In this document: piece after piece, positions 18,954 through 27,075 of the stretch | How the letters are laid out: each line of letters opens with the position of its first letter | How positions within the stretch are numbered: the stretch's first letter is position 1 | DNA from: Flavobacteriaceae bacterium | Lineage (GTDB): Bacteria; Bacteroidota; Bacteroidia; Flavobacteriales; Flavobacteriaceae | Assembly (NCBI GenBank): GCA_002862715.1 | Contig: PKDV01000101.1 | Location: 1 to 32,631, forward strand | DNA length: 32,631 nt | Direction: 5' to 3' | The notes under the pieces: generated by a model | Database searches by the model: none | The model's input: only the letters and a program-made list of their open reading frames with translations | What the model was told of the DNA's origin: nothing | Program-made: the position numbers and the translations under genes

Positions 18954-21275
18954 ATGATTAATGATATTAGTCATTTATTAAATGAAGCTCAATTAAAGCC
19001 AGCTCTCCACAAGGACGGTCCAATGATGGTAATTGCTGGTGCAGGTTCTGGAAAAACTAGAGTTCTAACCTATAGGATCGCTCATCTATTGAGCGAAGGG
19101 ATAGATTCATTTTCAATTCTAGCTTTGACTTTTACTAATAAAGCTGCTAGAGAAATGAAAGATAGGATTGCTAAAATTGTTGGTGAAAGTGAGTCAAGGA
19201 ATTTATGGATGGGAACATTTCACTCAGTTTTTGCAAGAATTTTAAGATCGGAAGCACATTATTTAGGTTATCCAAATTCATTTTCAATATATGATATTCA
19301 AGATTCAGAAAAATTGATTTCGTCGATAATTAAAGAATTTAAATTAAACAAGGATATATATAAATTTAGACAAATTAGAGCAAGGATTTCATCATATAAG
19401 AATAGTTTAATTACTGTAAAAGCATACTTTAATAATCAAGAACTTCAAGAATATGACAGGGAATCAAAAAGACCTGAATTGGGAAAAATTTATAAAGAAT
19501 ATGTTGAAAGATGCTTTAAAGCTGGAGCCATGGATTTTGACGACTTATTATTAAAGACAAATGAGCTATTAAATTTATTTCCAGAAGTTTTATTTAAATA
19601 TCAAGAGAAATTTAAATATATTTTAGTTGATGAGTATCAAGACACAAACCATTCACAATATTTAATAGTAAAATCACTAGCAGATAAATATCAAAACCTT
19701 TGTGTTGTTGGAGATGATTCACAAAGTATTTATGCATTTCGAGGAGCTAATATTCAAAATATTTTAAATTTTAGCAGGGATTATCCAAATTCCATAACTT
19801 ATAGGTTGGAACAAAACTACAGATCAACAAAAAATATTGTAAACACTGCAAATGCATTAATAAATAGAAATCAAAATAAGTTGGAAAAAAAACTTTGGAC
19901 TGACAATCCTGAAGGTGATAAAGTAGTTATTCAAAGGTGTCCAACCGATACAGAAGAAGGAAGATTTGTTTCTGAAAATATATTTGAAACGTCTATGCAA
20001 TATCAGCTGTCATATGATGATTTTGCTGTATTATATAGAACAAATGCTCAATCTCGTTCAATTGAAGATTCTTTAAGGAAAAGAAATATTCCATATAGAG
20101 TTTATGGTGGAGTATCTTTTTACCAAAGGAAGGAAATTAAAGATATTTTAGCTTATTTAAGACTCATTGTGAATAGCAATGACGAAGAAAGTCTTAAAAG
20201 AATTATTAATTACCCCACAAGAGGTATAGGTCAAACTACTATTGATAAACTAATCCTTGCCACTAAATCTTATGATTGTTCATTATATAATGTAATTGAA
20301 AAAATTAATGATATCTCAATAAATATCAATAATGGTACAAAATTAAAATTGATATCTTTTTATACGATGATTGAATCGCTAAAGATTCAATCCAAAAAAT
20401 TAAATGCTTATGATTTGGCTTTCGATTTGACAAGAAAAATTGGAATTATTGATGAATTAAAAAAAGATATGGGACCAGAATCTATTTCAAGAATTGAAAA
20501 TGTTGAGGAACTGCTAAATGGAATAAGAGATTTTGTTGATGGTCAAATGGAAATTGTTGATGCAAAAGCCTCAATAGTTGAATTTCTGGAGGATGTGACA
20601 CTCGCTACTGATTTTGATAATGAAATTGTAGATAAGAAGTCAGTTTCTTTAATGACAGTTCATTTAGCAAAAGGGCTAGAGTTCAAAAATATTTACATAA
20701 TTGGTATGGAAGAGGATTTGTTTCCATCAGCTATGAGTATTAATTCAAGAGAAGATTTAGAAGAGGAGCGACGTTTGTTTTATGTTGCAATTACTCGAGC
20801 TCAAGAAAGATTAAATATTTCATATGCCCTCTCTAGATTTAGGTGGGGCAAAATAATTGATTCAGATGCTAGCAGATTTTTAGGTGAGCTAGATGAATCG
20901 TGCATTTCTAAAAGAGGAGTTGGGCTTAAATCAAATTCCAATAACTCCTCATATATTGACTCAAATATTTTTGACAATAACCCTATTAGATTTTTCAAAC
21001 CAAAAATTAAAAAATCTTCGACTAAAAAATTAAAGATTGTTCCACCAAAATCAAAAATGAAATCAATCAAAAATTTTTCAAATAAAACAGAAATAAATTT
21101 AACTAGCCTTAAGGTTGGTGATATTGTTTCTCACTCAAGGTTCGGTAAGGGTGAAATAAAATTAATTGATGGAACTGACGGTAACCTAAAAGCTGTAGTA
21201 GACTTTTTTCACTCTGGCGAAAAAAGCCTACTATTAAGATTTGCAAAACTAAAAGTGTTATCAGATGAAGATTAA
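18954..21275 (+). CDS. pcrA: UvrD/PcrA-type superfamily 1 DNA helicase
   Basis: 3'-5' DNA helicase for nucleotide excision and mismatch repair and for clearing recombination intermediates. Motifs: LNEAQLKPAL (Q motif), GAGSGKT at 29-35, LTFTNKAAREMKDR, DFDDLLLKT, DEYQD at 226-230, GDDSQSIYAFRGA, LEQNYRST, YRTNAQSR, MTVHLAKGLEFKNIYIIG and YVAITRAQERL. The length is 773 aa. The C-terminal part (about 720-773: VGDIVSHSRFGKGEIKLID) is the Tudor-like domain that in PcrA binds RNA polymerase. It is a single-gene unit diverging from recG; its stop TAA forms a shared TTAA with the stop of the convergent ompA-like gene. Confidence 0.96.
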   Translation: MINDISHLLNEAQLKPALHKDGPMMVIAGAGSGKTRVLTYRIAHLLSEGIDSFSILALTFTNKAAREMKDRIAKIVGESESRNLWMGTFHSVFARILRSEAHYLGYPNSFSIYDIQDSEKLISSIIKEFKLNKDIYKFRQIRARISSYKNSLITVKAYFNNQELQEYDRESKRPELGKIYKEYVERCFKAGAMDFDDLLLKTNELLNLFPEVLFKYQEKFKYILVDEYQDTNHSQYLIVKSLADKYQNLCVVGDDSQSIYAFRGANIQNILNFSRDYPNSITYRLEQNYRSTKNIVNTANALINRNQNKLEKKLWTDNPEGDKVVIQRCPTDTEEGRFVSENIFETSMQYQLSYDDFAVLYRTNAQSRSIEDSLRKRNIPYRVYGGVSFYQRKEIKDILAYLRLIVNSNDEESLKRIINYPTRGIGQTTIDKLILATKSYDCSLYNVIEKINDISININNGTKLKLISFYTMIESLKIQSKKLNAYDLAFDLTRKIGIIDELKKDMGPESISRIENVEELLNGIRDFVDGQMEIVDAKASIVEFLEDVTLATDFDNEIVDKKSVSLMTVHLAKGLEFKNIYIIGMEEDLFPSAMSINSREDLEEERRLFYVAITRAQERLNISYALSRFRWGKIIDSDASRFLGELDESCISKRGVGLKSNSNNSSYIDSNIFDNNPIRFFKPKIKKSSTKKLKIVPPKSKMKSIKNFSNKTEINLTSLKVGDIVSHSRFGKGEIKLIDGTDGNLKAVVDFFHSGEKSLLLRFAKLKVLSDED

Positions 21276-22135
21276 TTTGATGCAGCTTCCATTCCCTGCT
21301 CAAGTAAATCAAAAAACTGGTCAAGTTTTGGTAAAACAACAATTCTAGTTCTTCTATTTTTAGCTCTTCCTGTCCAAGTTTCATTATCATCTATTGGTAC
21401 GTAGTAACTTCTTCCTGCAGCAGTCATTCTGGAAGGATCTACTAAAAAATCGTTTTGCAAGACTCGCACAACAGCGGTAGCTCTTTTTACACTTAAATCC
21501 CAGTTATCAATAAGCACGTCGCTATCCTTTTTTACCGGAACATTATCTGTATGTCCTTCCACCATAAATTCAATCTCAGTTTTATCATTAATAACTCTGG
21601 CTACCTTTCCGAGAACTTCCTTGGCGCGATTTGTTACAGTGTAACTCCCACTTCTGAATAGTAATTTATCCGAAATTGAGATAAAAACCACTCCTTTTTC
21701 TACATTCACTTCAATATCAGAATCATTGATGTCAACAAGTGCCCCTTTCAAACTGGTAACTAGTGCTAGTGTAACAGAATCTCTTCTTGTCACCGCATCT
21801 TGCATTTTTGTAATTCTTAAATCTTTTTCTTTTAACGATTCCAGTGAGCGTTCAAGATTTTCTGCTCCTTGTTGTGATAGGGTAGTAAGGTTACCCATAT
21901 TATTGATTAACTCTGTGTTATTTGCTTTTAAAAAAGAAAGTTGATCTTTTAAAGCTTCTACAGTGGCATCAACTTTTGCTTTTTCATCAATTAATGAATT
22001 TAACTTAACTGTAGCTGTATTAAGCAAGTCTTTTGTTTCTTTTTGTTTAGTTTCAAGAGCAGTGTATTTCTTTTGTGAAATACATGAGGAAAATAAAATT
22101 GGAATTGAAATTAGAATTAAAAAATACTTTTTCAT
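21272..22135 (-). CDS. OmpA-family peptidoglycan-binding lipoprotein
   Basis: A 287-aa envelope protein. The start is placed at 22135 because MKKYFLILISIPILFSSC is a standard lipoprotein signal with lipid Cys at C18; an upstream in-frame ATG at 22177 would only add 14 residues ahead of the signal. Residues about 25-125 are heptad-like and predicted coiled coil (KQKETKDLLNTATVKLNSL, LERSLESLKEKDLRITKM). The C-terminal OmpA/MotB domain has VEGHTDNVPV near 192, NWDLSVKRATAVVRVLQ and the NRRTRIVVL end that contacts diaminopimelate. It therefore links a lipid anchor to the cell wall. It is 46 nt downstream of the glycosyltransferase; TAACTTTT at 22157-22150 is a weak promoter candidate. Confidence 0.93.
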   Translation of the reverse strand: MKKYFLILISIPILFSSCISQKKYTALETKQKETKDLLNTATVKLNSLIDEKAKVDATVEALKDQLSFLKANNTELINNMGNLTTLSQQGAENLERSLESLKEKDLRITKMQDAVTRRDSVTLALVTSLKGALVDINDSDIEVNVEKGVVFISISDKLLFRSGSYTVTNRAKEVLGKVARVINDKTEIEFMVEGHTDNVPVKKDSDVLIDNWDLSVKRATAVVRVLQNDFLVDPSRMTAAGRSYYVPIDDNETWTGRAKNRRTRIVVLPKLDQFFDLLEQGMEAASN

Positions 22136-22181
22136 TGAATTATAATTTGAAAAGTTAAAATTAATAGAAAAACGCATTAAT

Positions 22182-23162
22182 TTAATATTTCTTGTGTAAA
22201 TTTTTAAAAAGATTCATATTAAGTATGACACTAAATAACTTTAATGGATTTACGGTTCCATCTCTTTTTTTAAAATTGATATTGAAATTTCTCATAAATG
22301 AAAAATACGCTTTAATAATTGCTTTTACCTGTTGAGTTTCTAATTTAAAAAAGAAGAATATAATCAAACCAAAATCAATAAATAGCCTACTAAAAAAAAC
22401 AAATAATAATATTAGTATTGGGAGGTTTTTTGTGTAACATATGAGTGAGTTTCTTATATTAAAAAACAATTTTTTGGGATTATCATAGTTAAGTGTGCTG
22501 CCTCCTAAATGAAAAACTTCAGCATCGCCTGAGTACCAAATTTTATAACCATTTCTTTTTAATCTGAGACAAATATCAATTTCTTCAAAATGCATAAAAA
22601 ATGATTCATCAAATCCATTCAAATCTTTAAAAAGCTTATTTCTTATAAAAAAACAAGCTCCACTTGCCCATGTAATTTCATAATTTCCGTTGTATTGACC
22701 TAAATCTTTTTCACAGCTATAACCCAATCTGCCATTGCAAAAAGGAATACCATTAATGTCTAAAAAACCACCTGCAGCTCCTGCGTATTCAAAATAATTT
22801 TTTTTATAATAATCTTTTATTTTTGGTTGAATTACAGATATAAAATCATTTTTTTTAAACAAATTTAAAATTGGTGCAGTCCAATTTTTTGTGACTAGAA
22901 CGTCTGAATTAATAAGACACAATATTTCTTCTTTAATTTTTTTTATTCCTTCATTATACGCTTTTGCATATCCAAGGTTTTTAGCATGTTTAATAATAGT
23001 TATGTGAGAAAAGTTTTTTTCAACATAATTAATTGATTTATCAGACGAACAATTATCGATGAGATATAATTTGGAGTTTGTCGAATATTTAACAATTTTT
23101 GGAATGAATTCTTTTAACAGTTCAATTCCATTATAATTTAATATAACTACAGCAAGTTTCAA
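22182..23162 (-). CDS. Family 2 glycosyltransferase (membrane-associated, rhamnosyltransferase-like)
   Basis: Transfers a sugar from a nucleotide donor, probably to a surface glycan. The GT-A fold starts at residue 1 (AVVILNYNG), with LIDNCSSD at 34-41, KNLGYAKAYNEGI, and the metal-binding region INSDV near 84-88. The acceptor/catalytic region ITWASGACFFIRN and GFDESFFMHFEEIDICLRL (with the ED-type base) lies near 165-200, then HLGGST. A strongly hydrophobic stretch at about 245-275 (ILILLFVFFSRLFIDFGLII) probably anchors it in the inner membrane. It overlaps the HsdR-N gene by 4 nt (ATGA). No other glycan genes are adjacent, so the product cannot be named. Confidence 0.92.
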   Translation of the reverse strand: MKLAVVILNYNGIELLKEFIPKIVKYSTNSKLYLIDNCSSDKSINYVEKNFSHITIIKHAKNLGYAKAYNEGIKKIKEEILCLINSDVLVTKNWTAPILNLFKKNDFISVIQPKIKDYYKKNYFEYAGAAGGFLDINGIPFCNGRLGYSCEKDLGQYNGNYEITWASGACFFIRNKLFKDLNGFDESFFMHFEEIDICLRLKRNGYKIWYSGDAEVFHLGGSTLNYDNPKKLFFNIRNSLICYTKNLPILILLFVFFSRLFIDFGLIIFFFFKLETQQVKAIIKAYFSFMRNFNINFKKRDGTVNPLKLFSVILNMNLFKNLHKKY

Positions 23163-23611
23163 ATCTTTAAATTTTTAAATGAAAAATCATTAATAAAATC
23201 GTATGATTTTTTTTTGTCATCTTTTTTAAAGTAAAAAGATTCATTTCCATTAGTTATTAAAAGATATTTTGAATTAAGTTTAGACTGGTATATTGCAATT
23301 TGATCAAAAACACTTTGATTGATTTTTACTTTTGGAGATTTGCATTCCACAAGAAGTATAATTGAAGCTTTTTTTCCAGTAATCATTATGTCAAATCTCT
23401 TTTTAATGTTTCCGTTTAATTTAAATTGCTTCTCAATTACAATTCTTGTTTTGCTTATACCTCTACAAATAAAACTATGTATTACATGTTGTCTAACCCA
23501 TTCTTCATCTGTAAGTAAAAAAAAATCTCTCCTTACTTCGTCAAAAATATATCTCTTATTATTGATTATTTTAGTTCTAAAATTATAAATTGGATAATTT
23601 AATTTTTCCAT
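23159..23611 (-). CDS. HsdR N-terminal-like protein, PD-(D/E)XK nuclease fold
   Basis: A 150-aa stand-alone domain related to the N-terminal nuclease domain of type I restriction R subunits (HSDR_N_2-like). The catalytic pattern is complete: a helix with ExxVRQHVIHSF, D74 in RFDIMI, E89 and K91 in LLVECKSP, and Q104 in QSVFDQIAIY. It has no helicase, M or S subunits in the neighbourhood, so it is not part of a restriction system. From memory, a gene of this kind next to holA is common across Bacteroidota, suggesting a housekeeping DNA transaction role; this was not checked. It is divergent from holA across just 23 nt and coupled to the downstream glycosyltransferase gene. Confidence 0.88.
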   Translation of the reverse strand: MEKLNYPIYNFRTKIINNKRYIFDEVRRDFFLLTDEEWVRQHVIHSFICRGISKTRIVIEKQFKLNGNIKKRFDIMITGKKASIILLVECKSPKVKINQSVFDQIAIYQSKLNSKYLLITNGNESFYFKKDDKKKSYDFINDFSFKNLKI

Positions 23612-23616
23612 TTGTG

Positions 23617-23624
23617 CAAATTTG
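23617..23624. promoter_or_regulatory. Palindromic CAAATTTG, candidate two-way -7 element
   Basis: The 23-nt gap between the divergent starts contains CAAATTTG, which reads the same on both strands and differs from TAnnTTTG at one base. It ends 5 nt from the ATG at 23611 (-) and 10 nt from the TTG start at 23635 (+). Both genes may use it. Confidence 0.35.
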
Positions 23625-23634
23625 TTAAAATATC

Positions 23635-24636
23635 TTGTATTCTTATAATCAAATATTAATCTCCTTAAAAAAACTGGAATTTAAGCCAATATATTTTCTC
23701 ACAGGTGATGAGCCTTATTTCATTGATAATATTGCGAATTTAGTTAAGAACAAATCAATTATGGATAGTGAAAGAGATTTTAACCAAAATATTTTTTATG
23801 GAAAGGATACATCTGTTGATGAAATCATATCTGCTTGCAAGCAATACCCTATGATGTCAAATAAAAGGCTTGTTTTAGTTCGTGAAGCGCAAGAACTTGC
23901 AAGAACAATTCATAAGTTCGAAAACTATTTTGATAATCCTTTAGATACGACCATTTTAGTTATATGTTTTAAGTATAAAAAAATTGATAAAAGAAAAAAA
24001 TTTTTTAAAAGTCTTTCAAAAAATGGAATTTTTTTCGATGGCAAAAAGTTGTATGAAAATCAGATTCCCTCATGGATTGAATCACATGCTAATAATTACG
24101 GCTTAAAAATTGATCTCAGAGCAGCATCTCTAATGTCGGAAAACACAGGCTCGGATTTAAGTAAAATTGATAGCAACTTGAAAAAACTTTTACTTGCCGC
24201 TGGCAACGCTAAAACAATTACTTCAGATGATATCGAAATATACATCGGTGTCAATAAAGAATTCAATAACTTTGAGTTAAGAAATGCAATAGGAGATGGA
24301 AATAAATTAAAAGCATTTAAAATTGCTCGTTATTTTGGTAAAAATTCAAAAAAAAATCCTGCAATACTTACAATCTCGAGTTTATATGATTTTTTTTTAC
24401 AAATTTTAAAATACCATTCTTTAAAGTCCAAAAACCCTCAATTTGTTTCAAACGAGTTGGGAATTCACCCTTACTTCGTTAAAGATTTAGAAAAGGCCTC
24501 AAAAAGGTATCCCATAAAATCAATTACTCCAATTTTAAGAAGAATAAGACAAAGTGACCTCACTTTGAAAGGCATAAATTCTGTAACATTAACTGAGTTT
24601 GAAATATTAAAGCAGTTACTTATTAGAATAATCTAA
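23635..24636 (+). CDS. holA: DNA polymerase III subunit delta
   Basis: Clamp-loader subunit that opens the beta clamp. The 333-aa sequence has the family's KPIYFLTGDEPYFIDNI at 17-33, PMMSNKRLVLVREAQEL near 77, the LLVICFKYKKIDKRKKFFKSL region, and FELRNAIGDGN near 213 that begins the C-terminal collar-type helices. Start: the codon is TTG at 23635; an in-frame TAA at 23626-23628 closes the frame upstream and no ATG exists before the conserved block, so TTG is the only start giving a full-length protein. The stop CTAA is shared with the convergent E1 gene by 4 nt. Confidence 0.95.
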   Translation: MYSYNQILISLKKLEFKPIYFLTGDEPYFIDNIANLVKNKSIMDSERDFNQNIFYGKDTSVDEIISACKQYPMMSNKRLVLVREAQELARTIHKFENYFDNPLDTTILVICFKYKKIDKRKKFFKSLSKNGIFFDGKKLYENQIPSWIESHANNYGLKIDLRAASLMSENTGSDLSKIDSNLKKLLLAAGNAKTITSDDIEIYIGVNKEFNNFELRNAIGDGNKLKAFKIARYFGKNSKKNPAILTISSLYDFFLQILKYHSLKSKNPQFVSNELGIHPYFVKDLEKASKRYPIKSITPILRRIRQSDLTLKGINSVTLTEFEILKQLLIRII

Positions 24637-27038
24637 ATTTCCGGATATTTTTTTGGATTTGATTCATGCATAATTTTGTAAGCCTCCTCATATATATCTT
24701 CTTTTGAGGGTTTTGAAAAATAATCTCCATCAGTGCCATATGCAGGTCTGTGTTCCTTTGCTGTAAGCAGAACAGGATTACAATCAAGCAATGAATAAAT
24801 TTCCTGATTTTTAATTAACTCAGATAAAATATAACCACTTCCACCACCAGGAACGTCCTCATCAACAATCATAAGCCTGTTGGTTTTATTTAAACTGGCA
24901 GAAATTAATTTTTTTCTATCAAATGGGATTAATGTTTGCACGTCAATTACTTCAATTTTAATGCCTGAATCTTTTAAAATACCTGCTGCTTCCACAACAA
25001 TATTGACAGTGGAGCCGTAGGACACAACAGTGATATCATTTCCATCAATTAATTTTTCACACAAACCTATCGGTACAGTGAATTCTCCTAAATTTTTGGG
25101 AAGTTTTTCCTTTTTTCTATAACCATTCAAAGGTTCAATTAAAAGAGCAGGATCGAAGCCTTTCAATAAAGTGTTGTACATACCTGCTGCTTGAGTTAAA
25201 TTTCTTGGAACCAACACAAAAATTCCTCTGAGAAGTCCCAAAATTCCACCCATAGGAGAACCTGAGTGCCATATACCTTCCAATCTATGTCCTCTTGTCC
25301 TAATAATTAATGGTGCGATTTGCTTTCCTCTTGTTCGGTAATGTAAAGTAGCCAAGTCATCACTTAATAATTGTATTCCGTATAATAAATAATCCAAATA
25401 TTGGATTTCTGCTATAGGCCTTAAGCCTCTAAATGCCATACCAATTCCTTCACCAATAATAGTTGCTTCTCTAATTCCTCTGTCTGAAACTCTCTCTTCT
25501 CCAAAAATTTCTTGAAGACCTTCTAGTCCTTGATTTACGTCACCAATTTTACCTGTATCTTCACCAAAAATTAAAAGTTTTTTGTTTTTATCAAGAAGTA
25601 CTTTAAAATTTTCTTTTAAAACAACTCTCCCATCCACCTTATTTTCATTAAGTTCATATTCGGGCTTAATTTCATCAAGATTCAATGAAGAAGACTCAAA
25701 CTCATTGTAAAGCTTATCGCTGTAAAGTTTTTGAGTCGAATTTTTTATTCTACTCCACCAGTTTTTCAAATTTTTTACTGAATCTTTTTTTAAGTTTGTG
25801 GTTTTATATAAAACTTTTCTTACTTCTTCGTAAATACTTTTTCTGTATATTAAATTTTTGCTTAATGCTCTTAAACTTGATGAAAGAAATTCTAAGTTTG
25901 GATTTTCTTCGTATATCTTATTTATCAGATTATAGGCTTCCTTTTTTTGTTTTTCTATGGGCTTCAAATAATTGCTCCAGGCTAAATCTCTGCCTTTTTT
26001 TGCATCATCACTAGCTTTTTTTTCAATATCTTGTATTTGTTCCTTAGTCGCAATATTTTTATCAATTATCCATTCCCTGAATTTTAAATTACAGTCTTGT
26101 TTTTTTTCCCAATCTAACCTTTCATTGGATTTATATCTTTCATGAGATCCTGATGTTGAATGTCCCAGTGGCTGAGTTAGCTCAGTTACGTGAATTAATA
26201 CAGGTACATGTTCTTCTCTTGCTATTCTACTTGCTTTTGTATATGTTTCAACCAGAGCTGGATAATCCCAACCATTTACAACAAAAATTTCAATTCCATT
26301 TTCCTTGCTTTTCCTTTGCATACCTTTTAAAGCCTCTGAAATGCTTTCCTTAACAGTTTGATACGAGTTATTAACTGAAATACCATAATCATCATCCCAA
26401 ACACTAGTAACCATTGGCACTTGCATGACACCTGCCGCATTAATGGTTTCAAAAAAAAGACCCTCACTTGTGCTAGCGTTTCCAATTGTACCCCATGCAA
26501 TTTCATTTCCATCATTTGATAGCCTTTTATCAATTGCATCAGGGTGCTTTTTAAAAAATTTTGAGGCATAAGCCAATCCAAGTAATCTAGGCATTTGAGA
26601 CGCAGTGCTAGATACGTCAGAAAAAGAATTTTTATTTTCTGTGAATGGAATTAAATTTCCAACCTCATCTAAAACATCAGAGTTGTAATGTCCAATCATT
26701 TGTCTTCCTGATGACATTGGTTCATGAATAGGGTCAGGGTTTCCATAAACGTATGAAAAAAGATTTTCTGTATTAACTAACCCAATTGCAATTGCAAATG
26801 TCATATCCCTATAATATCCAGAGCGAAAATCACCTTTTTTAAAAACTTTTGCCATAGCAACTTGAGGTAGCTCTTTACCATCACCAAAAATTCCAAATTT
26901 ACCTCTGCCTGACAGCACTTCCTTACGTCCTAAAATACTTATTTGGCGACTTAAATAACATATATAATAATCATTTAAAATATCATTTTTAAAATCATCA
27001 AAAGTACCAACTGAATTAGCTAGGTTAACTGTTTTCAT
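24633..27038 (-). CDS. Fused alpha/beta E1 component of branched-chain 2-oxoacid dehydrogenase
   Basis: Thiamine-diphosphate enzyme that decarboxylates 2-oxoisovalerate and related acids and passes the acyl group to E2 lipoate, giving branched acyl-CoA. Residues 1-410 are E1-alpha (YYRDMTF at 76-82; REEHVPVLIHVTELTQPLGHS) and 465-801 are E1-beta (FGEDTG; IREATIIGEGIGMAFRGLRP; RTRGHRLEGIWHSGSP). The one-chain arrangement is normal in Bacteroidota. The GDG...NN metal-binding motif reads GNASTSEG (186-193) and WDDDYGIS (214-221). No E2 or E3 gene is nearby. A TAAATTTG box ends 7 nt before the ATG. It lies 37 nt downstream of the M1-like gene. Confidence 0.94.
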   Translation of the reverse strand: MKTVNLANSVGTFDDFKNDILNDYYICYLSRQISILGRKEVLSGRGKFGIFGDGKELPQVAMAKVFKKGDFRSGYYRDMTFAIAIGLVNTENLFSYVYGNPDPIHEPMSSGRQMIGHYNSDVLDEVGNLIPFTENKNSFSDVSSTASQMPRLLGLAYASKFFKKHPDAIDKRLSNDGNEIAWGTIGNASTSEGLFFETINAAGVMQVPMVTSVWDDDYGISVNNSYQTVKESISEALKGMQRKSKENGIEIFVVNGWDYPALVETYTKASRIAREEHVPVLIHVTELTQPLGHSTSGSHERYKSNERLDWEKKQDCNLKFREWIIDKNIATKEQIQDIEKKASDDAKKGRDLAWSNYLKPIEKQKKEAYNLINKIYEENPNLEFLSSSLRALSKNLIYRKSIYEEVRKVLYKTTNLKKDSVKNLKNWWSRIKNSTQKLYSDKLYNEFESSSLNLDEIKPEYELNENKVDGRVVLKENFKVLLDKNKKLLIFGEDTGKIGDVNQGLEGLQEIFGEERVSDRGIREATIIGEGIGMAFRGLRPIAEIQYLDYLLYGIQLLSDDLATLHYRTRGKQIAPLIIRTRGHRLEGIWHSGSPMGGILGLLRGIFVLVPRNLTQAAGMYNTLLKGFDPALLIEPLNGYRKKEKLPKNLGEFTVPIGLCEKLIDGNDITVVSYGSTVNIVVEAAGILKDSGIKIEVIDVQTLIPFDRKKLISASLNKTNRLMIVDEDVPGGGSGYILSELIKNQEIYSLLDCNPVLLTAKEHRPAYGTDGDYFSKPSKEDIYEEAYKIMHESNPKKYPEI

Positions 27039-27045
27039 AGCACTG

Positions 27046-27053
27046 CAAATTTA
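27046..27053 (-). promoter_or_regulatory. Candidate -7 box for the E1 dehydrogenase gene
   Basis: Minus strand TAAATTTG matches TAnnTTTG exactly and ends 7 nt upstream of the ATG at 27038, predicting a leader of only a few nucleotides. A TTG at the -33 position was not found. Confidence 0.4.
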
Positions 27054-27075
27054 AAAAAACTTGTTTATTAATAAT

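Noticed and set aside
22136-22177. Upstream ATG for the OmpA-family lipoprotein
   Set aside because: Starting at 22177 puts 14 residues before a standard lipoprotein signal, and the weak promoter-like TAACTTTT would lie inside the coding region.
23159-23611. Type I restriction-modification system
   Set aside because: Only the N-terminal nuclease-like domain is present. No helicase motor, M or S subunit lies within the window, and the neighbours are housekeeping genes.
25685-26014. A 109-codon open frame on the plus strand inside the E1 gene
   Set aside because: It lies opposite a well-supported gene, its product is low-complexity Leu/Phe-rich as expected from an AT-rich antisense frame, and no start signal is seen. 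Other long antisense frames in the window fail for the same reason.
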